Positions 1-10,190 of a stretch of 64,000 nucleotides of DNA are shown here, piece by piece (the first letter of the stretch is position 1; each line of letters opens with the position of its first letter). This stretch comes from Colletotrichum lupini. Lineage: Eukaryota > Ascomycota > Sordariomycetes > Glomerellales > Glomerellaceae. Made by a program: the position numbers and the translations under genes. A model generated the notes under the pieces. It was not told the DNA's origin. It was given only the letters and a program-made list of their open reading frames with translations, and searched no databases. The DNA lies in NCBI RefSeq assembly GCF_023278565.1, contig NC_064678.1, forward strand, positions 682,001-746,000, given 5' to 3'.

Positions 1-863
1 TTCTTCAGAGTCATCAAACACGTTTTTGCTTGTTTTCAAACACCACTGCAGTCTTGCAGAAGTCTACATGTAGTCCACTGCCGTCATAGTCAACTTCGGG
101 TTTGTGACCTACATGTTCCGAGACATGCTTCGTCACACGGGCGCGGTGTGAGAGAACGAGCGTTAGCTCAAAATGGGACTTCCAGATGGGCGTTGAAAGC
201 GTTTAGCAATGCACAACTTACAACGAAGATTGCCGTGTGGTAGACTTTTAGGGAAATTATCGACTAGAGGAGCATAGGACACGGGACTCGTGCATACTTA
301 GGTAGGTAGGGGTTCTGCAACCGATTGTCCAATTGGTGGGCTCTTCGCCAAACAAACCCTGCCATCTGCTAGGATACAACTCTCCAATGAAGAATTACGA
401 TTTCCGGTAGTTTACAACACCGCCCTTCTATAGCAATATTCTCAAGTCTGGTCAGAGTGAGCCTTAAATAAGTAGGTCTGAAACAAGAGAGCTTAGTAGC
501 GCTTCTCTCTGTTACTCTCGCAGGCTACAGGCAAACTCGGCACTATCAGAGGGCTGAAGACACGAAAGGGCTCTAGACGTAACATCTCGGGCGGGCAGGG
601 ATCACCGGCAAGGAAGGATGAACACGGACGCACAATGGTCTGATACGCGCCGCACAGTATGCAGTTGGAACTTGGGAAAGAGGAACCAACCATTATATTC
701 CAAGTGACGGTGGGTAAGTCGCCAAGCTGCGGGGGTTTCTCATCCAGGAAATCTCGCTACAAATATCTCGCAGCTGTTCTCAGCATCAACGAGCACTCTT
801 GGAAGCTATTCTTGGCCGAAGTGTTGTTCCTCATCATCAATAACAGGAGGTGCTGTATTCAGA
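1..863. other. Intergenic, upstream of methyltransferase
   Basis: No coding region is supported here. Short open frames on both strands show no recognisable family, no consistent splicing and no signal peptide. The stretch presumably holds the promoter of the methyltransferase gene that starts at 864. Confidence 0.5.
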
Positions 864-2526
864 ATGTCAAATTTATCATCGCACGCTTCGGCGAGCCCAA
901 GGAACGAATTGCAAGGTTCACCGGTAGCCCTTGCGGCCACTGAGCCCGTTGCCGTTACGATCGAGCCTGCAGCGATCGACGTCGATGATGGAGCAAGCGT
1001 ATGTCTGCACGATACTCTGGAACATTAATCATGAAAACTAATGACCAGGTCTTACGGGCGGCTAGGACAATGCGTCCACGATTGATGATCAAATGTACGC
1101 ATGCTTCACTGCTGCCTTCCAAGTTCTGGGCTCTTGGGGACGAGGAGCTAACCGTCGCAGGTCCTCATACACAGCCTCGCTCACGTCTTCAGTCGTGGAT
1201 TACCCAACAGAGTACGGCCGTCGGTACCACGCTTTCCGCGCTGGAGGTATGTCACAGGAGCCTTGGGGCCACTATGTAGAGCTCCACGAACGCTCTGGTC
1301 TTCATCACGGCTAACGGAAAGTAGCGTACAACTTTCCCAATGACGAGGTCTGGGCCCTTCCTTGTCGCTGGAAATGATGCGCGGGCTGAAGATTCGGGTG
1401 TAGGACGAAATGGACCGCCTCGATTTGGTGCACACGTTGATGGTCAAGACCATTGGAAATAAACTATTCCTTGCGCCTATCAAGGAAGCAAAACTGCATC
1501 GCGTTCTGGATGTTGGTACCGGCACTGGCATTTGTACGTTGCAATGCGCTGCTTTGCAATCTCTCCGTCGTCTTCTGAGTTCTCATACCTATAGGGTCCA
1601 TCGAGATGGGAGACCTGTTCCCTGGAGCCGAGGTACGGTGGACTTGACCTCAGCTGTGACCTGCCCGTATGGGGAAGAGTACTAAGAGTGTGTTAGATCA
1701 TCGGCAATGATCTGAGTGCCATCCAGTCAAAGTGGTATGTCCACCAGCACCAAGGCATTGAATTAAACATGCCAGAACCGGCAAAATGGTGATTCGCTAA
1801 GAGTCCATCGCAACAGGGTTCCGACGAATGTCAAGTTCGAAATCGATGATGTCGAGAGCGAGTGGGTTGGGCAGAACAAGTACGACTTCATCTTCAGTCG
1901 ATACCTGTCCGGCTCGCTAGCAGACTGGCCAACCTACGTCAACAGGGTCTCTCAGTAAGTTCCCGGATTCTAGACTTCCCGTCCTTTCTAACAGCGCGTC
2001 CAGAAATCTCAATCCTGGCGGTTGGGCCGAATTCCAGGACTGGAGCTTCATGCTCCAAAGCGACGACGGCACGCTCAAGGACACCGCCATCCAGCGCTGG
2101 GCCGACACCTTCATGGACGCCTGCAAGGTATTTGGACGCGACGCCCAGATCGGTCCCAAGCTCAAAGACCTGGTACAAGATAACACCGACCTTATCAACG
2201 TCCACCACGTGCCGTTCAAGATCCCCAATGGACCCTGGCCCAAGGACGCACATCTCAGGGACCTTGGGATGTGTAACTTGATTCAACTCCTGGAAGGGCT
2301 CGAGGGATTCTCGCTCAAGTTGCTCTGTGGAGGTCTTGCTTGGACGAAGGAGGAAGTACTGGTCCTGTGCGCCCAAGTTCGTGAGGAGTTGAAATCGGGC
2401 AAGGTACATGCGTGGTATCATTAGTAAGTTATCGCCATGAGATGAGATACTCAAGCACCTGGGCTGCCTGCTGACTCTATGCGCAGTGACGTTGTTTATG
2501 GACAGAAGCCTGAGAAGGAAGAATAA
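864..2526 (+). CDS. SAM-dependent class I methyltransferase (LaeA-like/TAM family), ten exons
   Basis: Predicted small-molecule or protein methyltransferase of the large fungal family related to LaeA. My model is exons 864-998, 1066-1094, 1161-1246, 1325-1347, 1404-1533, 1595-1632, 1697-1734, 1817-1954, 2004-2423 and 2487-2526. All nine introns are GT-AG and the exons sum to 1077 nt, giving 358 residues in one frame. SAM motif I (VLDVGTGTGIW) is completed across the intron 1534-1594, whose splicing restores the usual Trp. Later family blocks are visible: YDFIFSRYLSGSLADWP, NLNPGGWAEFQDW and KIPNGPWPKD. The N-terminus is low-complexity and acidic, as usual in the family. Because no gene was found upstream, no pathway can be assigned; the substrate is unknown. 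It ends 128 bp from the convergent tannase gene. Confidence 0.88.
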
Positions 2527-2654
2527 GGGCCAGATGATGTGTTGCATAAAGTGTTCAGCTTCCTCATGTGGCAAATGCAAGGGCATATCTTTAGGATTTG
2601 CAGGTGATGGTAACAGATGACAGTACAAAGTATCCTCTCGGCGCGGCATCTAGA

Positions 2655-4292
2655 TCACAACTCATCCTTCACCCTCTTTTCCTCAGTCTTCGCGGTCTTC
2701 TGACGATCCACACAAGTCCACTCACTTCTAACCGCCTTCACGACCAGAGGGAACTTACAGAAAGGAGCCTTGCTCTCCACCACCTCACCTTCAGCCAGTC
2801 CCATAACAACAGCATCCAACTGCTCCGGCGCGACCCCCTCCTCAACCCACCGCCTCAAAGCATCCAAAGCCCTCAAAGGAAACCCAGCCCCTCTAGGCGC
2901 AGAACAATGCGTAGTCCCAGGAACCTCAAAAAACCTGAAGTACCCCTCGGTCTCAACTTGTTCCTCTCTCCCTCCATCAACCTCCAGGACCTTGCCATAA
3001 TACCGCCTCATGGCATTGATGGTGATAGCTTCATCGTTGATAGAATGCCACGCAATCATCTTCCCCCCAGCCTCCCTGAATCCCCTGAGATCAGGTTCAT
3101 CGCTCCCAATCATATCCCCAAACTCCTCCACCGTCTCCCTGAATAGCCGGACAGCCTCCCGTCTCGTCATACTCGCCGGATCATACCCAGCATCCTTCTT
3201 CACCAACAGCCTAATCCAATCCGTAGCAATCGTAAACGGCCGCCCACGACACCTCCCTCCCTCACAAACAGTATTCGCCAACGCCATCAACCCCGTCGCA
3301 GCAGTCCCCGCCGTCGAGCCTGGAAACAAACTCCCCCCTTCCTCATCAACAGGCCCCCTCATCAAAGCCTCAGCAACAACAACCGCTCCCTCAGAAACCC
3401 TCCCCTTAACCCCCTCACACTCGATCTCCCTCCTAAGCACCACCCTCGGCTCAAACGAACAAAGATCATCCCTCGCAATAACCCCGTCCTTGACTCCATC
3501 CTTCTCGTCACAGGCCTCGACCGCAGCCTTCTGTATAGCTTCCATCTCGCAAGCGGAAGGATACATGCTCACCTCGTTCATCACGACCTGTGGCCAAAAC
3601 ATCCCCATCAGCAACGCGGGAAAACTGACTGCTGGACACCCGACGAGAATCCCGTCATAGGCCCCCGGAAATCGCTGCGCCATCGCGAGACCCTGCCTCC
3701 CGCCGGTAGAACACCCGCTCCAGTAGGAGAAATTGGGTTTCCGGCCGTAATACTCCGAAGCAATGTGTTTTCCAATGAGCGTCATCTCATGCAACCCCCT
3801 ATACGCGAAGTTCTCCAACGCTTCAAGATTCGGTTTTCCATCTTTAAACAGCCAGGAATCTGCTGTACCGTATGGATCATGTTCATAGCCACCATTCGTA
3901 GCAGCAACAGCGTATCCTAAAGCGGTATACCCCGCCATCACATCGTCACCAATCTCACCCGCCAACCACCCGCCGCCACCAATGCCCAAGAAGCGGGAAT
4001 TATAAGCATCCTGGAGAGGCAACCAGACGTGAACTGTGACGACAGAGTGCGAATTGGGGCGGGTGTATGAGACGGTGACGTTGCACGCCGTCACGCCTTC
4101 CGGGGGCACGAGTGCTGCTTCAGGTTTCCATCCTGAGTTTTGGGTGAAGTCTGTGAAGGGGTTGGCGGTGGTGGAGTGATATATGAGGTCTGCGACTTGA
4201 GGGAATGAGAAGGAAGTTGGTGAACAGGGTTTTGCGGCAACGTGGGCTGAGGTGGCTAAGGCCAAGCCGGCTAGGATGAGTGAACCGGCCAT
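2655..4292 (-). CDS. Secreted tannase / feruloyl esterase family hydrolase
   Basis: A 545-residue single-exon esterase of the tannase/feruloyl-esterase family, which hydrolyses ester bonds of gallate or hydroxycinnamate in plant material outside the cell. A signal peptide is visible (about residues 1-20, cut near AAK). The family's CS-D-HC arrangement is complete: Cys194-Ser195 in WSGCSTGG, Asp420 in WHSIND, and His462-Cys463 in GTTHCS. The two cysteines flanking the triad are expected to form a disulfide. FLGIGGGGWLAGEI near residue 101 is the oxyanion-side block of this family. Length is normal for the fungal members. Tannase and feruloyl esterase substrates cannot be told apart from sequence alone. 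It converges with the methyltransferase gene; I see no reason to link their functions. Confidence 0.92.
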   Translation of the reverse strand: MAGSLILAGLALATSAHVAAKPCSPTSFSFPQVADLIYHSTTANPFTDFTQNSGWKPEAALVPPEGVTACNVTVSYTRPNSHSVVTVHVWLPLQDAYNSRFLGIGGGGWLAGEIGDDVMAGYTALGYAVAATNGGYEHDPYGTADSWLFKDGKPNLEALENFAYRGLHEMTLIGKHIASEYYGRKPNFSYWSGCSTGGRQGLAMAQRFPGAYDGILVGCPAVSFPALLMGMFWPQVVMNEVSMYPSACEMEAIQKAAVEACDEKDGVKDGVIARDDLCSFEPRVVLRREIECEGVKGRVSEGAVVVAEALMRGPVDEEGGSLFPGSTAGTAATGLMALANTVCEGGRCRGRPFTIATDWIRLLVKKDAGYDPASMTRREAVRLFRETVEEFGDMIGSDEPDLRGFREAGGKMIAWHSINDEAITINAMRRYYGKVLEVDGGREEQVETEGYFRFFEVPGTTHCSAPRGAGFPLRALDALRRWVEEGVAPEQLDAVVMGLAEGEVVESKAPFCKFPLVVKAVRSEWTCVDRQKTAKTEEKRVKDEL

Positions 4293-4674
4293 GTTGAGTC
4301 TGGAAACTGTCGTTCTGGTGAAGGCTAAGCTTCATGGATTGTGATCATGAAGAGCGATACTAGATATATGAAGGATAGCTCGCTTAGTTCGTACATCGTA
4401 CTCGTATGCTTAAGCGATGAGGAGCAGACTACGTTGACTGTGGAGTCGCGGGGTCCGCGCAGAGTCCGACTATGTAGCACCATAAATCCCTGTTGACGAT
4501 CGTCTACGGACTATTCCGTTGGAGGTTGCCAGTAGGTACGAGCAAAACAGAGCTTTACCTTGCAAAGTAGTTTGTATGTAAAACACGGTGAGAAGATGGT
4601 GGCATGCCAACAGGTATCATTCCTCTACGTCTATCATTCACAAATGTAAAATAACGCCATCAACACCTCTTTGT
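4293..4674. other. Intergenic 382 bp between tannase and inositol 5-phosphatase
   Basis: Holds the promoter of the tannase gene (which starts at 4292 and reads left) and the 3' end of the 5-phosphatase gene. No further feature was seen. Confidence 0.5.
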
Positions 4675-7600
4675 CTAGCCATCCTCAAGCGGCCTCCTCA
4701 CAAAGATCTCCAAAGCCCCTCTCATCTTCTCCTCAACAGCTTTCCTCTCCTTATCTTTGGCAGGCAACCCCACCCGGCACACAGCCTTGCCAAACACCTC
4801 ACCGACCCTCCTCTCTCGAAGACGCCGCCTCGCCAACGCAGCCTCAGCCGCCGCGTTGCCGCCCGTAAGCCGTCTAAAGCTGAGACTCCGCCTGTTGGGC
4901 TTCTGCATGGTCAGCGCCTCGACCTCTGACCGCGAGATGGGAGCCATCTCCGCGACCACTTTGGACAGCGTCGCCGTGAGGAAGACAAAGGCGATATTGT
5001 GATTGGGCGCCGTGGCGAGGATGTCCAACACCGCAGTCTTATCGTCTTCGACTTCGGGTGGTGACCGTGCTGCGGCCGCTCCCAGGTGAGGGATGGCAAC
5101 TTCGATCTTGGCCCAGAGGGCTGCGGTGATGATGCCGTCAGTCAGGCCGCTAAGGAAGAGAAGCAGGACCTCGGCGAGTACTTCGAGGCGGTATAGTGAT
5201 GGGACTTCAACGGGAAGCGCTTCGACAAGGGGTTGGTCATTGTCCAGTGCCTCGATTAAAGCGATAATCTGGCTGTCACGGGAGTCTTTATCTTTGAACA
5301 GCCATGCGGTCTCGTCAAAGGGCCAGCCGGGCTTGTCAGCCGGGATGACATGTTCCTCAATCATGTTTGCTTCCGCGATGGCGCGGAGCATCATCACCTC
5401 GACAGCTTCTGTAAGCTTGAAGAGCTCCTTAGGAGCAGCGCAGCGGACGTCGAGATCGTATGGGATGGAACCGGAGCTCTTGCCATCTCTCGACTTCATG
5501 AAAGCCCGAATGCCTCCGTCGGGAATACGGATGAGCTCGTCTATCGAGCGTCCGAAACACGTCGGAAGCCACGAGGCGCGGACTGGAATGAAATGGTCTC
5601 TGCCGTCTTCAACACGCAGAACCAAGATGTCCTCAAGAGTTGACCGGCCGTCGTTGAGGGCTCGGACATGGGAAATGTCGCTAACGTATATCTCCAAAAC
5701 ACCACTGACCGTCTCGCCGGGTTCCAAGGTGACCTCGTCGCCCAGATCTGGCGACTCCTCTGCGCTTTCGTCAGCGGCTGTGCGTTTGAATGATGATCTT
5801 AGCCAGGCTGGTGGGCTCGAAGCCTCGGAATCCTCCTCAATCGTGGGTTTCTCAACAAAAGCAAACTTGGCCGGCACTCGTCCAGTGTTTGCAATTGTCA
5901 ACGTTGCCGTATGTTTGCAGCGGTAGGCAACATCTCCAAAGTCGACGGCTTCACCAAGGTCCACCCCATCCTCACCCTTGGCTTGCATGTCTGGGTTGTC
6001 AAGGATGACGGTGACGAGAGGCCGTCCCTCGTTCTCGGCACGATCCAGCTCCTTTGCAACTTCGGCATGGACTTTAGCCTTGAGATCCGGCACCACGGCG
6101 TCGTAGTCGAGCGTGAAGATGGAGATGATAGGCTTGTGGTCTGAGGAAATGATCCGCTGGTGTGAAGTGTAGATATCGAGCTGTATTCTGTCCGTGAATC
6201 CTTCCTTGGTGACAACTTCCTCTGGTTCGTTATCATCTTCTTCATATTCGTCGTAGTCGAGGCCAGCTTCGCCCGTAGGCACCTCCTCGCCGTCCGCATC
6301 CGGGTCGTAGCTGAACAGGACGTCGTCGTCATCGGTCGCATGGTCGATACCCCGCGCCGTCATCTCCTCGTCCTTCTTCTTTGCCTCCTCGGCCTCCTTG
6401 ACCCTTTGCTCATATTCCTCCCTGTCCTTTCTTGTTCTGTACAAAATACGATCGCACCAACTCGGGGCTCTTTGTTTCTCGCTCGAGTCAAAGAGACTAA
6501 TAGTCCCGACGTCGTATTTGTACGAGGGCAGGAAAGTGATTTGTCCTTCGCGCCAGCCGTCGTGGAAGGCCTTCCTCTCCTTGATTATCCTCCTTAGCTG
6601 GTCATGCGGCAGAAGAGAGTCCAGGGTTGCTTGCAACGACGCAGGATCGTCACTTGGGTCAGGCAAAAAGTCGTCGGGATCTGGCAGGGAGCTTGAGGAA
6701 TCATCAAAACTAGCCTCTGATGATAGAGTCGTTTCGATCGTTGAGGTGTCGTCATCCGTGTAGTCACTCTTCTTTGCGCTCTTGACCACTAGAACCTCCT
6801 CGCCGGCGATAACTTTGCGCCCCCTTTTGTCCAAGTCGTACTCGCCACGGGTGTGTAGTTGAAGCAGGCGCCGGATATCATTACCGGGCAGTCCATCCAC
6901 ACGGAAATTCAAGTCACCCACCCAGAAGGCAAAGTCCTCGTCGCCAATCTTCTCCGGCTCGGCTTCATTTTCTCCTGCCAGATTGATCGGGTCAAACTGC
7001 GTCCTTGTCAAAATCTGCCCGACGTCCCACAATCTCCGGTCCAGGTATGTCTGCTCTGCGCCGCTAGCCAGGTGGCAGTTGACAAAGACCATGCGGGTTG
7101 TCTCCCCGAGCAGTAGTCGCGTAGTTACAGCTCCCTTGTTCCCCAAGTATCCAAAGAGGCCCGTTCCGACAGAGACTGTGCTCACGTTGCTGACTGTGGG
7201 TGCTACCTCAGGGGAAGCATAGGCCAGCAGCAACAGACCAGACATTTGCTCTGCGGCAACGAGCTCGTATCCATCCGGCATGGCTTCTTCCAGGGCTTCT
7301 TTCCACTTCTTCATAGGTCCTTGATCGGATGCCATGCGGTTCATGTAGTCCCTTGCCATATTCAGGTCGACAATCTCCTGCAAGCCCAAGACGTACAGTC
7401 CGACCTTGTCGCCTCCGACCAAGTGTACCGAGGCATTCGGATCTTGCTCTTCAGTCGCATCCTTGGCCGGTTCCTTGGTTCCGTCCTTGGCGGCTGGCGG
7501 AGGATCCGTCTCTACCGTATCGTGATCGGCAACGTTGAGCCTCGAGAGTGTTGTGTCAAGGCCATATCCGTCAACGAACCAGCTCGCCAGGTCCTTGTCG

Positions 7601-7812
7601 GTGCCAGGACACGCAGCCACGTTCCATGTTCCAATCTTGACCCGGATCCGGTGTGGCCGTACGTACTCTGCCCGACGAGCGTAGACGGCACGGGCAAGGG
7701 ACTGCGGCGTGGACGAGAGGTCGACGGGGTCTGAGGTCGTGGAGGGGATGGTCTCGGAGGGGGGCGCCATCGCGGGAGCCGAAGCCATGCGCTGGTTGCT
7801 GCTGAGATGCAA
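4675..7812 (-). CDS. OCRL/INPP5B-type inositol polyphosphate 5-phosphatase
   Basis: A 1045-residue single-exon protein predicted to remove the 5-phosphate of PtdIns(4,5)P2 or related inositides, acting in membrane traffic. Catalytic blocks are all present: GTWNVAA (61-67), LQE (143-145), WVGDLNFR (297-304), PSWCDR (450-455) and SDHKP (557-561). After the phosphatase comes an ASH-like beta region (about 570-780, with LEPGETVSGVLEI) and a helical C-terminal part (about 790-1040) that resembles the RhoGAP-like domain of OCRL, which usually lacks GAP activity. Two acidic, Ser-rich insertions (about 350-395 and 490-535) sit inside the catalytic domain. The first Met is used; a second in-frame Met at residue 9 (7788) could serve. 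The gene is intron-free over 3.1 kb. Confidence 0.9.
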   Translation of the reverse strand: MHLSSNQRMASAPAMAPPSETIPSTTSDPVDLSSTPQSLARAVYARRAEYVRPHRIRVKIGTWNVAACPGTDKDLASWFVDGYGLDTTLSRLNVADHDTVETDPPPAAKDGTKEPAKDATEEQDPNASVHLVGGDKVGLYVLGLQEIVDLNMARDYMNRMASDQGPMKKWKEALEEAMPDGYELVAAEQMSGLLLLAYASPEVAPTVSNVSTVSVGTGLFGYLGNKGAVTTRLLLGETTRMVFVNCHLASGAEQTYLDRRLWDVGQILTRTQFDPINLAGENEAEPEKIGDEDFAFWVGDLNFRVDGLPGNDIRRLLQLHTRGEYDLDKRGRKVIAGEEVLVVKSAKKSDYTDDDTSTIETTLSSEASFDDSSSSLPDPDDFLPDPSDDPASLQATLDSLLPHDQLRRIIKERKAFHDGWREGQITFLPSYKYDVGTISLFDSSEKQRAPSWCDRILYRTRKDREEYEQRVKEAEEAKKKDEEMTARGIDHATDDDDVLFSYDPDADGEEVPTGEAGLDYDEYEEDDNEPEEVVTKEGFTDRIQLDIYTSHQRIISSDHKPIISIFTLDYDAVVPDLKAKVHAEVAKELDRAENEGRPLVTVILDNPDMQAKGEDGVDLGEAVDFGDVAYRCKHTATLTIANTGRVPAKFAFVEKPTIEEDSEASSPPAWLRSSFKRTAADESAEESPDLGDEVTLEPGETVSGVLEIYVSDISHVRALNDGRSTLEDILVLRVEDGRDHFIPVRASWLPTCFGRSIDELIRIPDGGIRAFMKSRDGKSSGSIPYDLDVRCAAPKELFKLTEAVEVMMLRAIAEANMIEEHVIPADKPGWPFDETAWLFKDKDSRDSQIIALIEALDNDQPLVEALPVEVPSLYRLEVLAEVLLLFLSGLTDGIITAALWAKIEVAIPHLGAAAARSPPEVEDDKTAVLDILATAPNHNIAFVFLTATLSKVVAEMAPISRSEVEALTMQKPNRRSLSFRRLTGGNAAAEAALARRRLRERRVGEVFGKAVCRVGLPAKDKERKAVEEKMRGALEIFVRRPLEDG

Positions 7813-8900
7813 GCGAGCGAGGGAGCGTGCAGGAGTGGTAGTTTCGAGAGGTCCCAGAGAAAGGGAGCTCTAGGGGTCTAAGGGGGTATTATTTGACGGG
7901 GTCGGGGGACGGCGCTGGCGGCGGCGTCGGCGGCGGCTAAGAGGGGTGAGACAAGAGGCCGGTCCAGGGTCCTCTGCTTTGGTGTGTTTGTTGTTGGTCG
8001 TCGATCAGTCCGGCGTGGCCCGGCGCATGATGTTCGTATTCTAGGCGTGGCTACGAGTCGTCGTAAGTGAGGTCACGGACCAGGATGGCTTCAGTTATGC
8101 GCAGGAGTCGACCAGGCGCGAGAGGGGGCCGAAGTAGTAGTCAGCGGGATGGCCTGGATGTTGGATGAAACTTGGATGCCCTAGAAATGTACGGACGAGC
8201 CGGAGCAGAGAGGAGGCTGGAGGGGAAGAAGATGAACAAGAATCTGAACAGTCTTGAAGTCGTTAAAGGCGTTTGTTCAATAAGATGTTACAGAAGTATC
8301 CCGCTACCAGGTATATGGAGTAGAGAAAGGGAGAGGGAAAGAGACTGGGGAAGGGAAGATTATCGCCGGGATCTCTCATCCACAGATTCCCGTCGTTGGA
8401 CGCCTCGTTTCTGGGTCGCAGGACCGGTGACGTGCATCTTTTCCCGGGGGGTCGCACCTCACAGTCACTGACAGCGCTGCGCTGGAATGACAGGGGGTTT
8501 GCTAGGGGACCCCTCTGCATTTCTGCACTGCCACAGCGCTGGGATTGGCGGGGTAGACTCGCGTGCTTTATCGCGATAAGATGTCGATAAGCCGATAAGG
8601 CACCTACGGCCTGGAGACGGGGGAGATCCACCTCGCACACTGACCTCATCCGCACCTCTTCCGAAGCAACCAAGCTTCACCTTGCTCACCTTACACCTTA
8701 CAAGTTGCCAACACCACAACCTCCAACTACACGATACCTTCTCACTTTCTTTCCGACAACACTCGCCGGCCCCAAGGACTTGCTAATCGACTTTACGATC
8801 CACACACAAACACCCACCCGACCCTGGGCTCCCATTGCTACAGCAACACCACAAACACACAAACACACACACACACATCACCAACACCAACACCACCATA
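7813..8900. other. Divergent intergenic region, 5-phosphatase / dcp1
   Basis: About 1.1 kb between two divergently transcribed genes, so it should contain both promoters and 5' leaders. It has purine-rich stretches near 8320-8360 and a CA-rich tract just before the dcp1 start. No coding region was supported. Confidence 0.55.
8849..8900 (+). repeat. CA-rich microsatellite in the dcp1 5' leader
   Basis: A low-complexity run of CA and CAA/CCA units ending directly at the dcp1 ATG. An upstream in-frame ATG at 8835 would translate this tract into a His/Thr/Asn-rich extension, so I treat it as untranslated leader. Confidence 0.7.
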
Positions 8901-9638
8901 ATGTCCCGATCAACCCCCCGTCGACGCGGCGGCGGCCACGCCCGCCACTCCTCCCAAGGAAACCCAATCTCCGGTCCCCGCCCCGTCCAATCCGACTACG
9001 AATCCGACGCGGCGCACTACATCGACTCCCACCCCGTCCCGGACCCGAACCCAGCCCTCCTCAACCGCACAAACACGGACCTCAACCTCTCCGTCCTCCG
9101 CCGTTACCTCCCCTCCATAAACTCAACCCTCTCCATCGCCGCCAACGCCGTTGTCTACACCTTCAATCCCACCCTCCCGGGCTGGGACAAGACGGGCATC
9201 GAGGGGACCTATTTCCTGTGCATGCAGGACCCCGTCCCCGGCGCGGCACCAAATCCGAGAGCATGCATCTTTGTGTTGAACCGTCGCGGCCTGGAGAATG
9301 TGATTCTCGACCTGAGCGAGGTAGACGACTTTGAAGTCATGGACGAGATCTACATCTTTCGCCTACGCGGAACCAGCGAGGAGGCGGCAGAAGGAACCAA
9401 CAAAGTTATGGGCATCTGGATCCACGCAGACAAGGAGGACACGCGCGTTATGAACGCCGCCCTCATCTCCGAGACGCTGAAACACGTCCGCCTCGCCCAG
9501 GAGCAGAACGCCGTGGCTGGTTTCGGCGGCCCCGGTGGGCCAGGCGGCGAAGAGGAGCTGGGCCCCGCGATGCAGGCCATTGGCCGGAAGCTGAGCTTGA
9601 GCGACCTGTTTGGCGCGCAGAATGGCCTCCAGGGTTAG
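8901..9638 (+). CDS. dcp1: mRNA decapping activator Dcp1
   Basis: A 245-residue protein of the Dcp1 family, the EVH1-like partner that activates the decapping enzyme Dcp2 in cytoplasmic P-bodies. Family features visible are an N-terminal Arg/Ser-rich tail, then LNLSVLRRYLPSI, AANAVVYTFNP, GWDKTGIEGTYFL and IFVLNRRG, ending with MGIWIHADKEDTR. A Gly/Pro-rich stretch (about residues 210-222) precedes a short C-terminal helix (KLSLSDLFGAQ). The start at 8901 (ATGTCC) is chosen because the ORF upstream of it is only the CA-repeat leader. Single exon. Confidence 0.87.
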   Translation: MSRSTPRRRGGGHARHSSQGNPISGPRPVQSDYESDAAHYIDSHPVPDPNPALLNRTNTDLNLSVLRRYLPSINSTLSIAANAVVYTFNPTLPGWDKTGIEGTYFLCMQDPVPGAAPNPRACIFVLNRRGLENVILDLSEVDDFEVMDEIYIFRLRGTSEEAAEGTNKVMGIWIHADKEDTRVMNAALISETLKHVRLAQEQNAVAGFGGPGGPGGEEELGPAMQAIGRKLSLSDLFGAQNGLQG

Positions 9639-10190
9639 GAGCCCGCGGTTTATGCTGCGGGGATCAAGGCGCGAGAGTCTTCGGTGAGGGGATGGGGTAT
9701 TGCGGAGGCGTCTGATGTGTGGGGAATGGCAAAGATTTGCCTGCTTGGAACTGAGATGAAGAACCTTCAGAGACGTTGAAGTTGAAGTTGAAGTTGGTGT
9801 TAGTGTTGAAGCTGGGGCTGAAGACAGAACAGCGTGGAGAGGAACGAACTGCACGATACATGTCCTTGGGAGGAAAGGGGAACGCTCCGGAGAGCGTAAC
9901 GGTTGAACCAATGATACCCTTGATTAAGAGAGAAAGAAAAAAGTCATTTTTCATACATGAATGCAAAGTCGTCATGGGACTCGGCAATTCTGCCAAAGTC
10001 CCTCCAGTCGTGACTCGCAAAGTCTAGGGGGCTGCGTTTCTTTTTCTCTATTACAATCCCCAAAAGCCTTGACCCTTCCTAGACCATGCTCGCGTAAAAA
10101 AACTCCCCTACCATTACCAGCAGACTCTTGAGTGAAACCCATCGCCCAGACTAAGACGCGGAAAGTAAACAAAAGATACGAGGGTCTCGC
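9639..10190. other. Convergent intergenic region, dcp1 / hob3
   Basis: The 3' flanks of two convergent genes. It contains a short GTTGAA repeat (9775-9796) but no supported coding region. Confidence 0.5.
9775..9796. repeat. Short GTTGAA tandem repeat
   Basis: About three and a half copies of the hexamer GTTGAA, followed by degenerate GTTGGTGTTAGTGTTGAA copies, in the presumed dcp1 3' untranslated region. Confidence 0.7.

Noticed and set aside
8835..8900. Upstream in-frame ATG adding 22 residues to Dcp1
   Set aside because: The added residues only translate the CA-rich repeat (His/Thr/Asn), and Dcp1 relatives begin with the MSRSTPRRR-like segment.
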